A stretch of DNA of 64,000 nt from NCBI RefSeq assembly GCF_001613305.1, contig NZ_BDCC01000050.1:1-64000 (forward strand). The letters run 5' to 3'. A program made the translations under genes and the position numbers. The notes under the pieces are model-generated. The model was not told the DNA's origin. It saw only the letters and a list, made by a program, of their open reading frames with translations, and made no database searches. Below are positions 18,532-27,027 of this stretch, piece by piece. The DNA comes from Nocardia vaccinii NBRC 15922. Its GTDB lineage: Bacteria; Actinomycetota; Actinomycetes; Mycobacteriales; Mycobacteriaceae. Position 1 is the stretch's first letter. Each line of letters starts with the position of its first letter.

Positions 18532-19767
18532 ATGGCAATCCTCACCGAAACCCAGGACCTCACCGAAACCCAGGACCTCACCGAAACCCAGGATCTCACC
18601 GAAACCAAGGACGGCCCGCTGGTCCTGAGCCCGGACCAGGTCGAGGAGATCGGCCGCGCGCTCGACGAGCTGCGGGAGCGCATCACCGCCGATCTGGGCG
18701 AGAAGGACCGCCAGTACATCTACTCGATCATCAAGGCGCAGCGCGGATTCGAGGTCGCCGGCCGCGGCCTGATGTATCTGGGCTTCCTGCCGCCGTTCTG
18801 GCTGGCGGGCGTCGCGGCGCTGAGCCTGTCCAAGATTCTGGACAATATGGAGATCGGCCACAACGTCATGCACGGCCAGTGGGACTGGATGCGTGAGCCG
18901 GGGCTGAATTCTCGTGTGTTCGAATGGGATACGGTCTGCCCGGCCGATCAGTGGAAGCATTCGCACAACTACGTGCACCACACCTACACCAACATCCACG
19001 GCCGCGACCGCGATATCGGCTACGGCATCCTGCGCATCGACGAGGGCCAGGAGTGGAATCCGTACTACCTGGGCAACCCGGTCTACGCCTTCCTGCTGAT
19101 GATGCTCTTCGAATGGGGCGTCATGGTGCACGACCTCGAGGTGGACAACATCATCGAGGGCAAGCGCTCCTGGTCCGATGTGAAGCGTCTGCTCAAGGGG
19201 CAGTGGCGCAAGGCGGGCAAGCAGGTGCTCAAGGACTACGTGGCGTTCCCGCTGCTGTCCGGGCCGCTGTTCCTGTCCACGCTGGCCGGGAACGCGACGG
19301 CGAATCTGGTGCGCAACGTGTGGGCGTACTCGATCATCTTCTGCGGGCACTTCCCGTCCGGCGTACAGACGTTCACCGAGGAGGAGACGGCCGAGGAGAC
19401 CCGCGGCGAGTGGTACGTGCGGCAGATGCTGGGCTCGGCCAACATCAGCGGCAGCAAGCTGTTCCACATCCTGTCCGGCAACCTGTCGCACCAGATCGAG
19501 CACCATCTGTTCCCCGACCTGCCCGCCAACCGCTATCCGGAGATCGCCCCCGAGGTGCGCGCCCTGTGCGAGAAGTACGGCCTGCCCTACAACACCGGCC
19601 CGCTGAGCCGCCAGATCGGTTCGGTGTGGGGCAAGATCTTCCGGCTGGCCCTGCCGCCCGCGCTCGTCGGGAAGGCTTCGCAACCCGGTGTTATCGTGAT
19701 GCGCAGAGTAGCCAGCTCGAAGACCAACGAGCAACAGCCGGAGCCGAGCGAAGCGGGCGTTGAATGA
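18532..19767 (+). CDS. Membrane acyl-CoA desaturase (DesA3-like)
   Basis: A 411-residue integral-membrane fatty-acid desaturase, predicted to insert a delta-9 double bond in stearoyl-CoA with its reductase neighbour, as M. tuberculosis DesA3 (Rv3229c) does. The three iron-binding histidine boxes are present: HNVMH near residue 108, HSHNYVHH near 145, and HQIEHH near 325. Hydrophobic segments include FLPPFWLAGVAALSL and NPVYAFLLMMLFEW. Residues 3-27 are four near-identical LTETQD hexapeptides encoded by 18-bp DNA repeats. This is an unusual acidic tail that may vary in copy number. GGGGA six bases before the ATG supports the start. Its stop overlaps the next gene as ATGA. Confidence 0.95.
   Translation: MAILTETQDLTETQDLTETQDLTETKDGPLVLSPDQVEEIGRALDELRERITADLGEKDRQYIYSIIKAQRGFEVAGRGLMYLGFLPPFWLAGVAALSLSKILDNMEIGHNVMHGQWDWMREPGLNSRVFEWDTVCPADQWKHSHNYVHHTYTNIHGRDRDIGYGILRIDEGQEWNPYYLGNPVYAFLLMMLFEWGVMVHDLEVDNIIEGKRSWSDVKRLLKGQWRKAGKQVLKDYVAFPLLSGPLFLSTLAGNATANLVRNVWAYSIIFCGHFPSGVQTFTEEETAEETRGEWYVRQMLGSANISGSKLFHILSGNLSHQIEHHLFPDLPANRYPEIAPEVRALCEKYGLPYNTGPLSRQIGSVWGKIFRLALPPALVGKASQPGVIVMRRVASSKTNEQQPEPSEAGVE
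18541..18612 (+). repeat. Four tandem 18-bp in-frame repeats
   Basis: Four copies of CTCACCGAAACCCAGGAC (the third ends GAT, the fourth has CAAGGAC) start at 18541, 18559, 18577 and 18595. Each encodes LTETQD or LTETKD at the N-terminus of the desaturase. The near-identity at DNA level suggests recent slippage expansion. Confidence 0.95.
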
Positions 19768-20084
19768 TCGGAAAATTCGAGAGCAACAAGGATCTGATCC
19801 AGGAACTGACCTCGTCCGGGGCCAAGCACGTCGGCAATATCGCCTCGATCATCACCGGCACGGTGTCGGAGGTGACCCGCGAGATCGGCGACTGGATCAC
19901 CGACGCGATCGAGATGCGCGAGGCGGCCGCTGCCGCGGAACGCGACCGGGAGGCGGCCGAGCGCGTCAACGCGGACAAGAAGAAGCCGGACGTTCTGCTG
20001 GACGATCCGGCGCCCAGTGCACGGGTGTCCGCCGATCAGCCGTTCATCGACGCCGACGTCGAGATCGTCGACCCAGAGCGCTGA
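19764..20084 (+). CDS. Small hypothetical protein coupled to desaturase
   Basis: A 106-residue protein with no family I recognise. Residues ~5-45 form an amphipathic region (ELTSSGAKHVGNIASIITGTVSEVTREIGDWI). Then come a charged Ala/Glu-rich helix (EMREAAAAAERDREAAERV) and an acidic tail. There is no signal peptide or clear membrane segment, though the first helix could lie on a membrane. Its ATG overlaps the desaturase stop (ATGA), so it is translationally coupled and may be an accessory of the desaturase-reductase complex; that role is inference. Confidence 0.75.
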   Translation: MIGKFESNKDLIQELTSSGAKHVGNIASIITGTVSEVTREIGDWITDAIEMREAAAAAERDREAAERVNADKKKPDVLLDDPAPSARVSADQPFIDADVEIVDPER

Positions 20085-20116
20085 GCCGCCGAGTGGCGTC
20101 GTAGAGCCCGCCGGGC

Positions 20117-20671
20117 TCAGAACACCGGCAACCGGCGTCGTCGCGCGGCGACGTCGGTGATCAGATCTTTGTAGCCGTCGGTGAGTTCGGCCAAACGCAC
20201 CCAGTGCAGGTGGGCCTCGAGGTCCACATCGCGGTGACCGTCGCGCGGGTGCGGGCCGGACTCGCCGGAGGTCGATAGCAGTCCCAAAGCATCTTGGGCC
20301 GCAACCCATTTCGCCGCCAGACGGTCGATCACCGCGCCGAGGGTCTCGGTGTGCAGGGTTGCGCCGGTGCGGTGCGGGATCGTTTCCGCCACCCAGATAT
20401 CTATTTCCGCAACGAGTTTCGCCCGTTCGGCATCGATGGCGCCGACCGTCCGGGTGCAGTGTGCCAGCCGGTCGCTATCGATGCAGCGCGTGTGTGCCGT
20501 GGTCACCGCGCGATGACGCCGTTCGTGGCAGCCCACCAGCGCGTGTGCCGCCTCGAGTACGGCGTGCGGTCGCACCGGTCGCTCCGCCGGTGTGTGAAAG
20601 GCCCGCAACAATTCCGGCGCTGTCGGCAGCTCGTCGAAACTGTTGCGGCCACCGGCATATTCGGTCGCCAT
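20117..20671 (-). CDS. DUF4254-type protein
   Basis: A 184-residue mostly helical protein. The block CTRTVGAIDAERAKLVAEIDIWVAE and the His-rich CHERRHR match my memory of actinomycete DUF4254 proteins, whose function is unknown. The C-terminal LAELTDGYKDLITDVAARRRRLPVF is also typical. No signal peptide or membrane segment. It converges with the desaturase operon (33 bp between stops) and is divergent from a small gene to its right. Family assignment is from pattern memory and only moderately sure. Confidence 0.7.
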   Translation of the reverse strand: MATEYAGGRNSFDELPTAPELLRAFHTPAERPVRPHAVLEAAHALVGCHERRHRAVTTAHTRCIDSDRLAHCTRTVGAIDAERAKLVAEIDIWVAETIPHRTGATLHTETLGAVIDRLAAKWVAAQDALGLLSTSGESGPHPRDGHRDVDLEAHLHWVRLAELTDGYKDLITDVAARRRRLPVF

Positions 20672-20921
20672 CGCATTCCGCCCTCATATCCGATATCGGA
20701 TCGTGGTCACGCTTTCCCCTTCCCGCACAGCGCATTCCAGCTTCGAACGCACGGTGGAGAACCGGAAATCCGCGGCTGTGTGATGGAGTCGGTCCAGGAA
20801 AGGGGCCCTTTCAGGAAAGCGCGCGGGAACAAAGTGTGCAACTGTCGGTACCCCCATCGGTGGAAGCTGCGCGGCAATCGTTATACACAGCTACGAGAAG
20901 GTCACGTGATCGCCAAGATCG

Positions 20922-21347
20922 ATGATTTACCCGCGCGTTTTTTCCCGCTCGTCCGCATCGATGGTCCGGACCGCACGGCAGGCCTGGTCGCGCAGGGGAT
21001 ACAGCACTTCCGTAACCTGGTATTTCGTGTCCGCCTATGTGTCCTCACCGGAGTTGACCTTCGGTTTCCTGTTCGCCCTGGAAGATCCGGAGCGAATCGC
21101 CGAGGTGGTGCGTCAGCTCATGGAACGTCAGGTGGTCTCGGTCTTCCGGATGGCGCCGATGTCCGGGGCCGACGGCCCGCCCGAACGCTACGTCGTCAAT
21201 TGGGCGGCCATCCCGCAGATCGTGATCACCACCGCCGCACCGGAAGCCGACGAGTTGCTGGAGCGCCGGACGATGCTGATCAACGCCTTCCTGAGCGAGA
21301 ACGGCGAGATCAGCCTGTATTCCGCGGAGGGCAAAACGCCCCAGTAG
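20922..21347 (+). CDS. Small hypothetical protein
   Basis: About 141 residues, or 128 if it starts at the ATG at 20961. No family recognised. From about residue 32 the sequence looks like a folded alpha/beta domain (VTWYFVSAYVSSPELTFGFLFALEDPERIAEVVRQLMERQVVS, then YVVNWAAIPQIVITTAAPEADELLERRTMLINAFL). The Arg/Ser-rich first 30 residues look less like coding sequence, and neither start has a good ribosome binding site. No signal peptide. Function unknown. Confidence 0.55.
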   Translation: MIYPRVFSRSSASMVRTARQAWSRRGYSTSVTWYFVSAYVSSPELTFGFLFALEDPERIAEVVRQLMERQVVSVFRMAPMSGADGPPERYVVNWAAIPQIVITTAAPEADELLERRTMLINAFLSENGEISLYSAEGKTPQ

Positions 21348-21538
21348 GCGGGGTAGCGGATGCGACCTGTATCGCCCGGTCCGGGCGTCGCGTTACGGTG
21401 ATTTAAAACATGGGTGCTTCTTATATTCCGCACAGGTTCGGGCCAGCTTGCTCTCGAGTCGGCCCGCGAGGGTGGACCCGGTCGGCGCTCCAGCGCGGAT
21501 CGCCGACAGTTCATGTCCCTGACAGAGAGGTTGACCCC

Positions 21539-21655
21539 ATGATTCCGGTCATCATCGACACCGGCTCCGCTGCCCTCCACGGCCTGCTCGGCACCGGCAG
21601 CGCGGCTGCCCACGGCATCCTGAGCACCCTGTGGACCGGCTCGTTCGGCCGCTGA
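21539..21655 (+). CDS. Small ORF with internal 12-residue repeat
   Basis: A 38-codon ORF, preceded by GAGAGG eight bases upstream of the ATG, which supports translation. The peptide begins with MIPVIID. It then has two copies of a 12-residue unit, TGSAALHGLLG and TGSAAAHGILS, followed by TLWTGSFGR. The hydrophobic, Gly/Ala-rich repeats could form a short amphipathic or membrane-associated helix. It lies alone between a hypothetical gene and the end of the conservon. No homologue recognised. Confidence 0.55.
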   Translation: MIPVIIDTGSAALHGLLGTGSAAAHGILSTLWTGSFGR

Positions 21656-21747
21656 TCGCACGGTGACGCCCGCACCCGCGAGGTGCCCGAATCCGCCCCG
21701 GCCACTCGGATGTGCCGGGGCGGATTCATATCCGGGGAGGTATCCGG

Positions 21748-22374
21748 TCAGCTCGCCCGCACCGAATGTGCGGCCAGGCGGGCGGCCAGCACCTGCTCGA
21801 GCAGGACGACCAGAACCTGTTTGACGGATTCCCGATCGCGGGCATCGCATTCGACCAGTGGCACCGCTTCGCGTACGCCCAGCGCCTCGCGCACCTCGGG
21901 CAGCTCGAATCGGGCGCCCTCGGCGAAACGGTTGACCGCCACGACGAAGGGGGTTTCGTGCTGCTCGAAGAAGTCCAGTACCGGATAGCAGTCCTGAATG
22001 CGGGCGGTGTCCACCAGGATCACCCCGCCCAGCGCGCCGTCGAGCAGATCGTCCCAGAGGAATTCGAAACGCTCCTGACCCGGTGTGCCGAACAGGTACA
22101 GCACCAGTGACCGGTCCAGGGTGATGCGGCCGAAGTCCATCGCCACGGTCGTGGTCGTCTTCTCGGTGCGCAGGCCCGGATCGTCAACGCCCACCGAGAC
22201 TTCCGTCATCGCCGCCTCGGTGGACAGCGGTTCGATCTCGGAGATGGCGCCGATGAACGTGGTTTTGCCGACCCCGAATCCGCCGCTTACCACGATCTTG
22301 ACCGAGAAGGCCGTCGGTTCCGGCGGGGTGGTGGCGAGCTCCGGGGGATTGCGAAACTCAGAGTGCCCGAACAA
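21748..22374 (-). CDS. cvnD: Conservon small GTP-binding protein CvnD
   Basis: A 208-residue Ras-like GTPase of the kind encoded last in actinobacterial conservons. G1 is GGFGVGKTT, the G2/switch region contains EKTTTTVAMDFG, G3 is FGTPGQERF, and G4 appears as VAVNRF in place of NKxD, the usual variation in this family. Conservon proteins form a membrane-associated complex reminiscent of eukaryotic G-protein systems. No ATG fits; the TTG at 22374 (LFGHSEF) is the likely start and overlaps the DUF742 gene by 17 bp. The gene ends the operon; no P450 (cvnE/F) follows. Confidence 0.93.
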   Translation of the reverse strand: MFGHSEFRNPPELATTPPEPTAFSVKIVVSGGFGVGKTTFIGAISEIEPLSTEAAMTEVSVGVDDPGLRTEKTTTTVAMDFGRITLDRSLVLYLFGTPGQERFEFLWDDLLDGALGGVILVDTARIQDCYPVLDFFEQHETPFVVAVNRFAEGARFELPEVREALGVREAVPLVECDARDRESVKQVLVVLLEQVLAARLAAHSVRAS

Positions 22375-22774
22375 GATCCCTGATCCTCTCGATGACTGCG
22401 GTGGAAATTTCCTGGGCCTGGGCCACCGAAACATGTCCGGCGGCCACCAGATCGCCGACCACGACCCGGGCCACACCGATCGGAACATGGAGTGCGGCAG
22501 CGATTTCGGCGATCGAGAGCGGCTGCTGGCACAACCGTACGACAGTTCGCAGCTCGAAGCGCAGCGGGGCCGACAGTGCCTCCGGTGTGGCGTGGACCAG
22601 GGTTTCGATACGCAGTCCCTCGATCATCGGGGTGGTCCGGCCACCGGTCATCAGGAACGGGCGCACCACGGGTTCGAGATCCGATGGCCCCGCGGGTGCG
22701 CCGGTTTCGGGGCCATCGGGTAGGCGGTGGGCCGGGGCGACCGGTGGATCGGGCGCCCGGTGCTGACCGGTCAT
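22358..22774 (-). CDS. cvnC: Conservon DUF742 protein CvnC
   Basis: A 138-residue DUF742 protein. After a Pro-rich N-terminus, the conserved part starts at VVRPFLMTGGRTTP and continues with LRFELRTVVRLCQQPLSIAEIAAALHVPIGVARVVVGDL, a winged-helix-like block that defines the family. It ends with the AVIERIRDLVRAL helix. In conservons this protein binds the kinase-like CvnA and the GTPase. Its ATG overlaps the stop of the roadblock gene as ATGA and its own stop lies within the start of cvnD. Confidence 0.93.
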   Translation of the reverse strand: MTGQHRAPDPPVAPAHRLPDGPETGAPAGPSDLEPVVRPFLMTGGRTTPMIEGLRIETLVHATPEALSAPLRFELRTVVRLCQQPLSIAEIAAALHVPIGVARVVVGDLVAAGHVSVAQAQEISTAVIERIRDLVRAL

Positions 22775-23199
22775 CTGCGTAGCGACTCTCGCAACTCGCT
22801 GATCAGCGCGGGAGTCAGCAGTGAGCCGGCCCGCTCGGCCAGTACGGCCATCTGGTAGCCGACCAGGCCGATATCGCTGTCGCTGTCGGCGATCACGCCG
22901 ATACAGCTGCCGTCTGCGACCGCCGAGATGAGCAGGAACCCGCGCCGCATCTCGATCATGATCAGCTTGAGGCCGTCGAAATCGTAACTGCGCGAGGCGC
23001 TTCGGGACAGGCTCACCAGGCCCGACACCATCGCGGCAAGGCGGTCGGCCCCGGCGCGGTCCAGCCCGTCCGACATCGCCATGAGCAATCCGTCCGAGGA
23101 CACCGCCACGGTGTCGCGGACGCCGTCGGTGGTACGCACGAAATCGGCGAGCAGCCAGTTGAAGGTGTGCGGACCGGAATCCGGCAGTTGGGTTGTCAC
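22771..23199 (-). CDS. cvnB: Conservon roadblock/LC7 protein CvnB
   Basis: A 142-residue roadblock/LC7-domain protein, a fold that serves as GTPase-activating partner in MglB-like systems. Features are FNWLLADFVRTTDGVRDTVAVSSDGLLMAMSDGLDR, the typical opening, and GVIADSDSDIGLVGYQMAVL towards the end. It starts with GTG, overlapping the stop of cvnA (GTGA), and ends overlapping cvnC (ATGA). Predicted partner of the CvnD GTPase. Confidence 0.95.
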   Translation of the reverse strand: MTTQLPDSGPHTFNWLLADFVRTTDGVRDTVAVSSDGLLMAMSDGLDRAGADRLAAMVSGLVSLSRSASRSYDFDGLKLIMIEMRRGFLLISAVADGSCIGVIADSDSDIGLVGYQMAVLAERAGSLLTPALISELRESLRR

Positions 23200-25832
23200 C
23201 GGGTTTCCTCCTGTGCGATCGATGCCGGAACCGCTGGGGCCTCGTTCAATTGGCCGCGTCGATGGCCCGCGCGGAAGCTGGTGAGCATCCCGCGAACCTG
23301 CTCGGGTGAGCGATCGACGGCGGGCGCCGCCGGATGCCCGGACGTGCTGACCGCCTGGGTCGGTGCGGTCGTTCCGGGAATCTTCTTGGCGCGCTTGACG
23401 AGACCGTTTCGGGTCCGTTGCACCTCGGGGTCGGGTGCGGCATCAGTGTAGTGAATTCCGTTGGAGTCCGAAGCAGGTGCCACGGGTTTCGGCCCACCGA
23501 GCTGATGACGTTGCGCGGCAGTGGTGTTCAGCAACTTCTTCAGCGGGCCCGGCGGCAGCGTCGGAAACGGGTCCGGACGGTCGCCGAGCTCGACGGCGGC
23601 GGGATTCAGTGTGGGCTGTTCGGGCTGATCACGGCCCTGCACGGAGCTTTCGGGAAGCTCGCGCGACGCCTCGGCGGCCACGGCCGAGGCGGGCCAACCC
23701 GGAACGGCGAATCCGCTGTAGCCCTCGGGCTGCGCACCGGTCGGTACGGCCGCCGGAATGGCGGCGGCGGTGCGGCCCGGCGCGAGTTCGGCCAGATCCT
23801 GCGAGACCGGTTCCAGCGCGGGCAGCCGCTCGGCGGGCGGCAGCGAGACCGTGGTCCAGACCGGTTGTGCCGGTTCGAGTTTGCGGGCGGCGGCGAGGGC
23901 GACGTCGCTGCCGACCAGGGTGGCGGGCAACAGGATGCGCGCGGCCACGCCGCTGATCGGCGACGCGGTCAGCTCGACCTCGATGCCCAGTCGTTTGGCC
24001 AGCCGCCCGACGACGTAATGTCCCAGGAAGCGGGTCGGTGCGACCAGGAAGTCCGCGTCGCCGCGCAGTCGCGCATTGGCCGCGGTCAACTGGTCCTCCG
24101 GCATGCCGATTCCGTGGTCGACCACGGCCAGCATGTACTGCTGGCCCAGTCGGCGGCCGTAGATCTCGACCTCGAGATCCGGTGGCGAGAAGGCCAATCC
24201 GTTCTCGATCAGCTCGGCGAGCATATGCGCCAGCTCGCTGACCGCCGACCCGGAGATCGACACCTCGTCGATGCGACGCAGCACCACGCGGCGGTAGTCC
24301 TCGACCTCCGAGAGCGCGGCCCGGATGACATCGGTCAGCGGGATCGGCTCGCTCCACCGTCGCGGGCTGGCCGCGCCGACGAGCACCAGCAGGCTCTCGG
24401 CGTTGCGGCGCATGCGGGTGGCCAGATGGTCGAGCTCGAACATGTTCGACAGCGTCTTGGGATCGAGTTCCTCGCGTTCGAACTCGCTGATCAAGCCGAG
24501 TTGGCGGCGCAACAGATTCTGGTTGCGCCGGCCGAGGTTGCCGAGCGATTCGGTGATGTTGCGGCGCAGCAGCGCCTGTGCCGAGGCGAGTTCGAACGCG
24601 GTGGTCTGCAACCGGTCGAATGCCTCTGCGACCGAGACGATTTCGTTACTCGCGTTGTGCGGCGTGCGCACCGGCTCGGGCGGATCGGGCGCACTGACGT
24701 CCTCCTGCTGCCAGGCGGCGATCAGCGCGGGCAGCCGCTGCGTGGCCACCTCGTCGGCCTCGCGCGCCAGCGCCGCGAGCGGGCGCACGATGGCGCGCAC
24801 ACCCGTGACCACCAGGGCCACCAGGATCAGCAGCGCCACCACGGCCGCGGCGGTGTAGGCGATCAGCGTGATCGCCGAAGCCCGGCGCAGATCCTGCGCG
24901 CGATGCTGGATGTCCGCGCCGATGGACCGCTGCACACCGCGTTCGGCGTCGATCACCGACGTCGTCTGCGCCCACCACTGTCCGGGCGGCACGAGTTCGG
25001 CGAGCTGCCCGTCCTGCGCGGCGGCGGCGATCGTCTGGGATTGCGCCGCCGCGGTCGCGTCCGGGGAGTGCAGGGCGGTATCCAGCAGGGCGCGCTGACT
25101 CGCCGTGGCGTCGCGCGGAAAAGCCGCCAGCGCAGCCTGTTTCGCCGCATCGATCTGCAAGAACTGCACGTACTCGCCGGGCTGGAAGGCGTTGGCCGCG
25201 AAGACGCCGGTGAGGAATCCGCGTTCCTGACCGGTGAACTCCTTGACATCGGCCAGGGCGTACAGCGCCTGCAGGCCGCGCCAGATGCGTGGGTCGCTCG
25301 CGTGGTCCAGGCCGGGGCGGGCGTGGTCGAGCGCGGCGACGGCATCGGTGTAGAACGCGAACGCGTCGGCGCGATCGATGCGCTGCCCGTCCACCTCGGC
25401 CCGGGTACTGCTCAGGGACGTCAATCGGGCCAGGGCCGTGCGTACCTCGGCGGCGGCGGGCGCATCGTCGGACAGGGCCGAGTTCAGGGCCAGCAGGGCT
25501 CGATCGGTGGCCGGGCGCTGCGTGTCGAGCGCCTGACGCATCGCGGCGTCGCCGCCGAGCATGCCGTTGGTGAGGCCACGTTCGCGCTGAATCTCGTGTA
25601 CCAGATCCTGGACCGACAATGCCAGCGACACCGCGTGTGCCGTATCGCCGCTGTCGCGGTAGGCCCGCACCTCGTTGGTGAGCACGACGCCCAGCAGCGC
25701 GAGTACCAACACGACCGAAACCACGAGTACCCGGATCAGCTGCCCGCGGATGGTGCGGGGACGCAACAGCCTCGCCGCCGGGTTACGCCTTTTGTCGCCT
25801 TTCGGTGACAACCGCGCTCGACGGAATTGCAC
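23196..25832 (-). CDS. cvnA: Conservon sensor kinase-like protein CvnA (NIT domain)
   Basis: An 878-residue membrane sensor. A first membrane segment near 30-52 (LIRVLVVSVVLVLALLGVVL) is followed by a large extracellular nitrate/nitrite-sensing (NIT) domain with HEIQRERGLTNGML. A second membrane segment (TLIAYTAAAVVALLILVALVV) leads to a HAMP-like linker (RPLAALAREADEVA). The cytosolic part has an HATPase fold with N-box LAHMLAELIENGLAFSPP and G-box DHGIGMPEDQL. I see no canonical phospho-acceptor His box, as is usual for conservon kinases. The tail of about 250 residues is Pro/Ala-rich. The second GTG (25832) is best placed after GAGGAG. It heads a four-gene overlapping operon. Confidence 0.92.
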   Translation of the reverse strand: MQFRRARLSPKGDKRRNPAARLLRPRTIRGQLIRVLVVSVVLVLALLGVVLTNEVRAYRDSGDTAHAVSLALSVQDLVHEIQRERGLTNGMLGGDAAMRQALDTQRPATDRALLALNSALSDDAPAAAEVRTALARLTSLSSTRAEVDGQRIDRADAFAFYTDAVAALDHARPGLDHASDPRIWRGLQALYALADVKEFTGQERGFLTGVFAANAFQPGEYVQFLQIDAAKQAALAAFPRDATASQRALLDTALHSPDATAAAQSQTIAAAAQDGQLAELVPPGQWWAQTTSVIDAERGVQRSIGADIQHRAQDLRRASAITLIAYTAAAVVALLILVALVVTGVRAIVRPLAALAREADEVATQRLPALIAAWQQEDVSAPDPPEPVRTPHNASNEIVSVAEAFDRLQTTAFELASAQALLRRNITESLGNLGRRNQNLLRRQLGLISEFEREELDPKTLSNMFELDHLATRMRRNAESLLVLVGAASPRRWSEPIPLTDVIRAALSEVEDYRRVVLRRIDEVSISGSAVSELAHMLAELIENGLAFSPPDLEVEIYGRRLGQQYMLAVVDHGIGMPEDQLTAANARLRGDADFLVAPTRFLGHYVVGRLAKRLGIEVELTASPISGVAARILLPATLVGSDVALAAARKLEPAQPVWTTVSLPPAERLPALEPVSQDLAELAPGRTAAAIPAAVPTGAQPEGYSGFAVPGWPASAVAAEASRELPESSVQGRDQPEQPTLNPAAVELGDRPDPFPTLPPGPLKKLLNTTAAQRHQLGGPKPVAPASDSNGIHYTDAAPDPEVQRTRNGLVKRAKKIPGTTAPTQAVSTSGHPAAPAVDRSPEQVRGMLTSFRAGHRRGQLNEAPAVPASIAQEETR

Positions 25833-26096
25833 TTCCACTCCTCATTTCCCTCTCCGCGGCCCGGTGGTTCGAACGTGGCGGAGAATCAGAAGCAAGGTGT
25901 CACATGCGGATCGTTCGCGCAACACGTGGGCACGGCTCGACCGGGCGATGTGACGCGCCGGGGCCGATGTGCGCGACGCGCCGCAGTCGATGACACATCC
26001 ATCCGGCAAATACGCATGAATGTGACCTGGGTGCGAAACAATTGACCGTGCCAGGGCTCGGCGGCGAGCCTGGAAACGCCCGAGAGGAGCGTGGTC

Positions 26097-26927
26097 ATGC
26101 AACCTGATACCCCCGTTTACCCCGTGCGCGTCCGGGGCGATCTGGACCCGGCGCTGTCGCGCTGGCAATGGATCGTCAAATGGATTCTCGCGATTCCCCA
26201 TTACATTGTGCTGTTTTTCCTGTACATTGCCTACTTCGTGGTCACCGTGATCGCATTCTTCGCGATCCTGTTCACGGCTCGTTATCCGCGCGGGCTATTC
26301 GATTTCAATGTCGGCGTCATGCGCTGGGGATGGCGGGTGCGGTTCTACGCGTTCTCCCCGCTGGGCACCGATCGCTATCCGCCGTTCAGCCTGCGCCCGG
26401 ACGAGAACTATCCGGCCGACCTCGACGTCGACTATCCCGAGCGGCTGCATCGCGGGCTGGTGCTGATCAAGTGGTGGTTGCTGGCGATTCCGCAGTATCT
26501 GATCGTCGCGGCTATCGTCGGCGGCATGGGGTCCTGGGGCGGCGAATATCGTCATGGGCACCACGACCATTACGGGGATATGGATCGTACGTACATGGGC
26601 GGCGGGAGCTGGATCTCGCTGCTGACCGTCCTGGTGCTCATCGCCGCGATCGGGCTGTTGTTCACCGGCAAGTACCCGCGCGGGCTGTTCGACTTCGTGA
26701 TGGGGCTGGTCCGCTGGATCATCCGGGTACGCGTGTACAGCTCGCTGATGCGCGACGAGTACCCGCCGTTCCGGTTGGATCAGGGCGCTCGGGAACCCGG
26801 TGCCGCTGTGCCCGCGTTCAGCCCGGGTCCCGCGCCCGGACCTGCCCCCGAGGCGGGTGCCGGCCCGGAGTCCGGTCCTACGGCCGAGTCGGGGGCAGGC
26901 CCGGAGCCCGGTCCCGAATCTTCCTGA
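26097..26927 (+). CDS. DUF4389-family membrane protein
   Basis: A 276-residue membrane protein with two copies of the DUF4389 unit. Each has hydrophobic helices followed by a conserved block: YPRGLFDFNVGVMRWGWRVR then YPPFSL in the first, and YPRGLFDFVMGLVRWIIRVR then YPPFRL in the second. Membrane segments lie near 22-60, 125-150 and 172-195. A His-rich loop (HGHHDHYGD) joins the two halves. The last 50 residues are a Pro/Gly/Glu low-complexity tail. AGGAG seven bases before the ATG supports the start. Function unknown in the family. It converges with the ABC exporter, and a 24-bp sequence at its 3' end is repeated inside the end of that gene. Confidence 0.85.
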   Translation: MQPDTPVYPVRVRGDLDPALSRWQWIVKWILAIPHYIVLFFLYIAYFVVTVIAFFAILFTARYPRGLFDFNVGVMRWGWRVRFYAFSPLGTDRYPPFSLRPDENYPADLDVDYPERLHRGLVLIKWWLLAIPQYLIVAAIVGGMGSWGGEYRHGHHDHYGDMDRTYMGGGSWISLLTVLVLIAAIGLLFTGKYPRGLFDFVMGLVRWIIRVRVYSSLMRDEYPPFRLDQGAREPGAAVPAFSPGPAPGPAPEAGAGPESGPTAESGAGPEPGPESS

Positions 26928-27027
26928 GCCGCAACGTGGTCGGGTGGGACAGCCCGGCAGTGGGTCGGCTCCGGAGGCCGAGCCGGTGTCCGGCCTTCAG
27001 CTCGGTCCCGAATCCTCCTGAGCCGCA
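26910..27027. repeat. Direct repeat pair spanning two convergent gene ends
   Basis: GGTCCCGAATCTTCCTGAGCCGCA-type units lie at 26910-26933 and 27004-27027 with one difference, 94 bp apart, and weaker similarity continues for about 12 bp. The first covers the stop of the DUF4389 gene, the second lies in the 3' end of the ABC ATPase gene on the other strand. Confidence 0.7.

Noticed and set aside
18541-18612. Short tandem repeats considered as a CRISPR-like array
   Set aside because: The repeats are contiguous without spacers, in frame, and encode the desaturase N-terminus.
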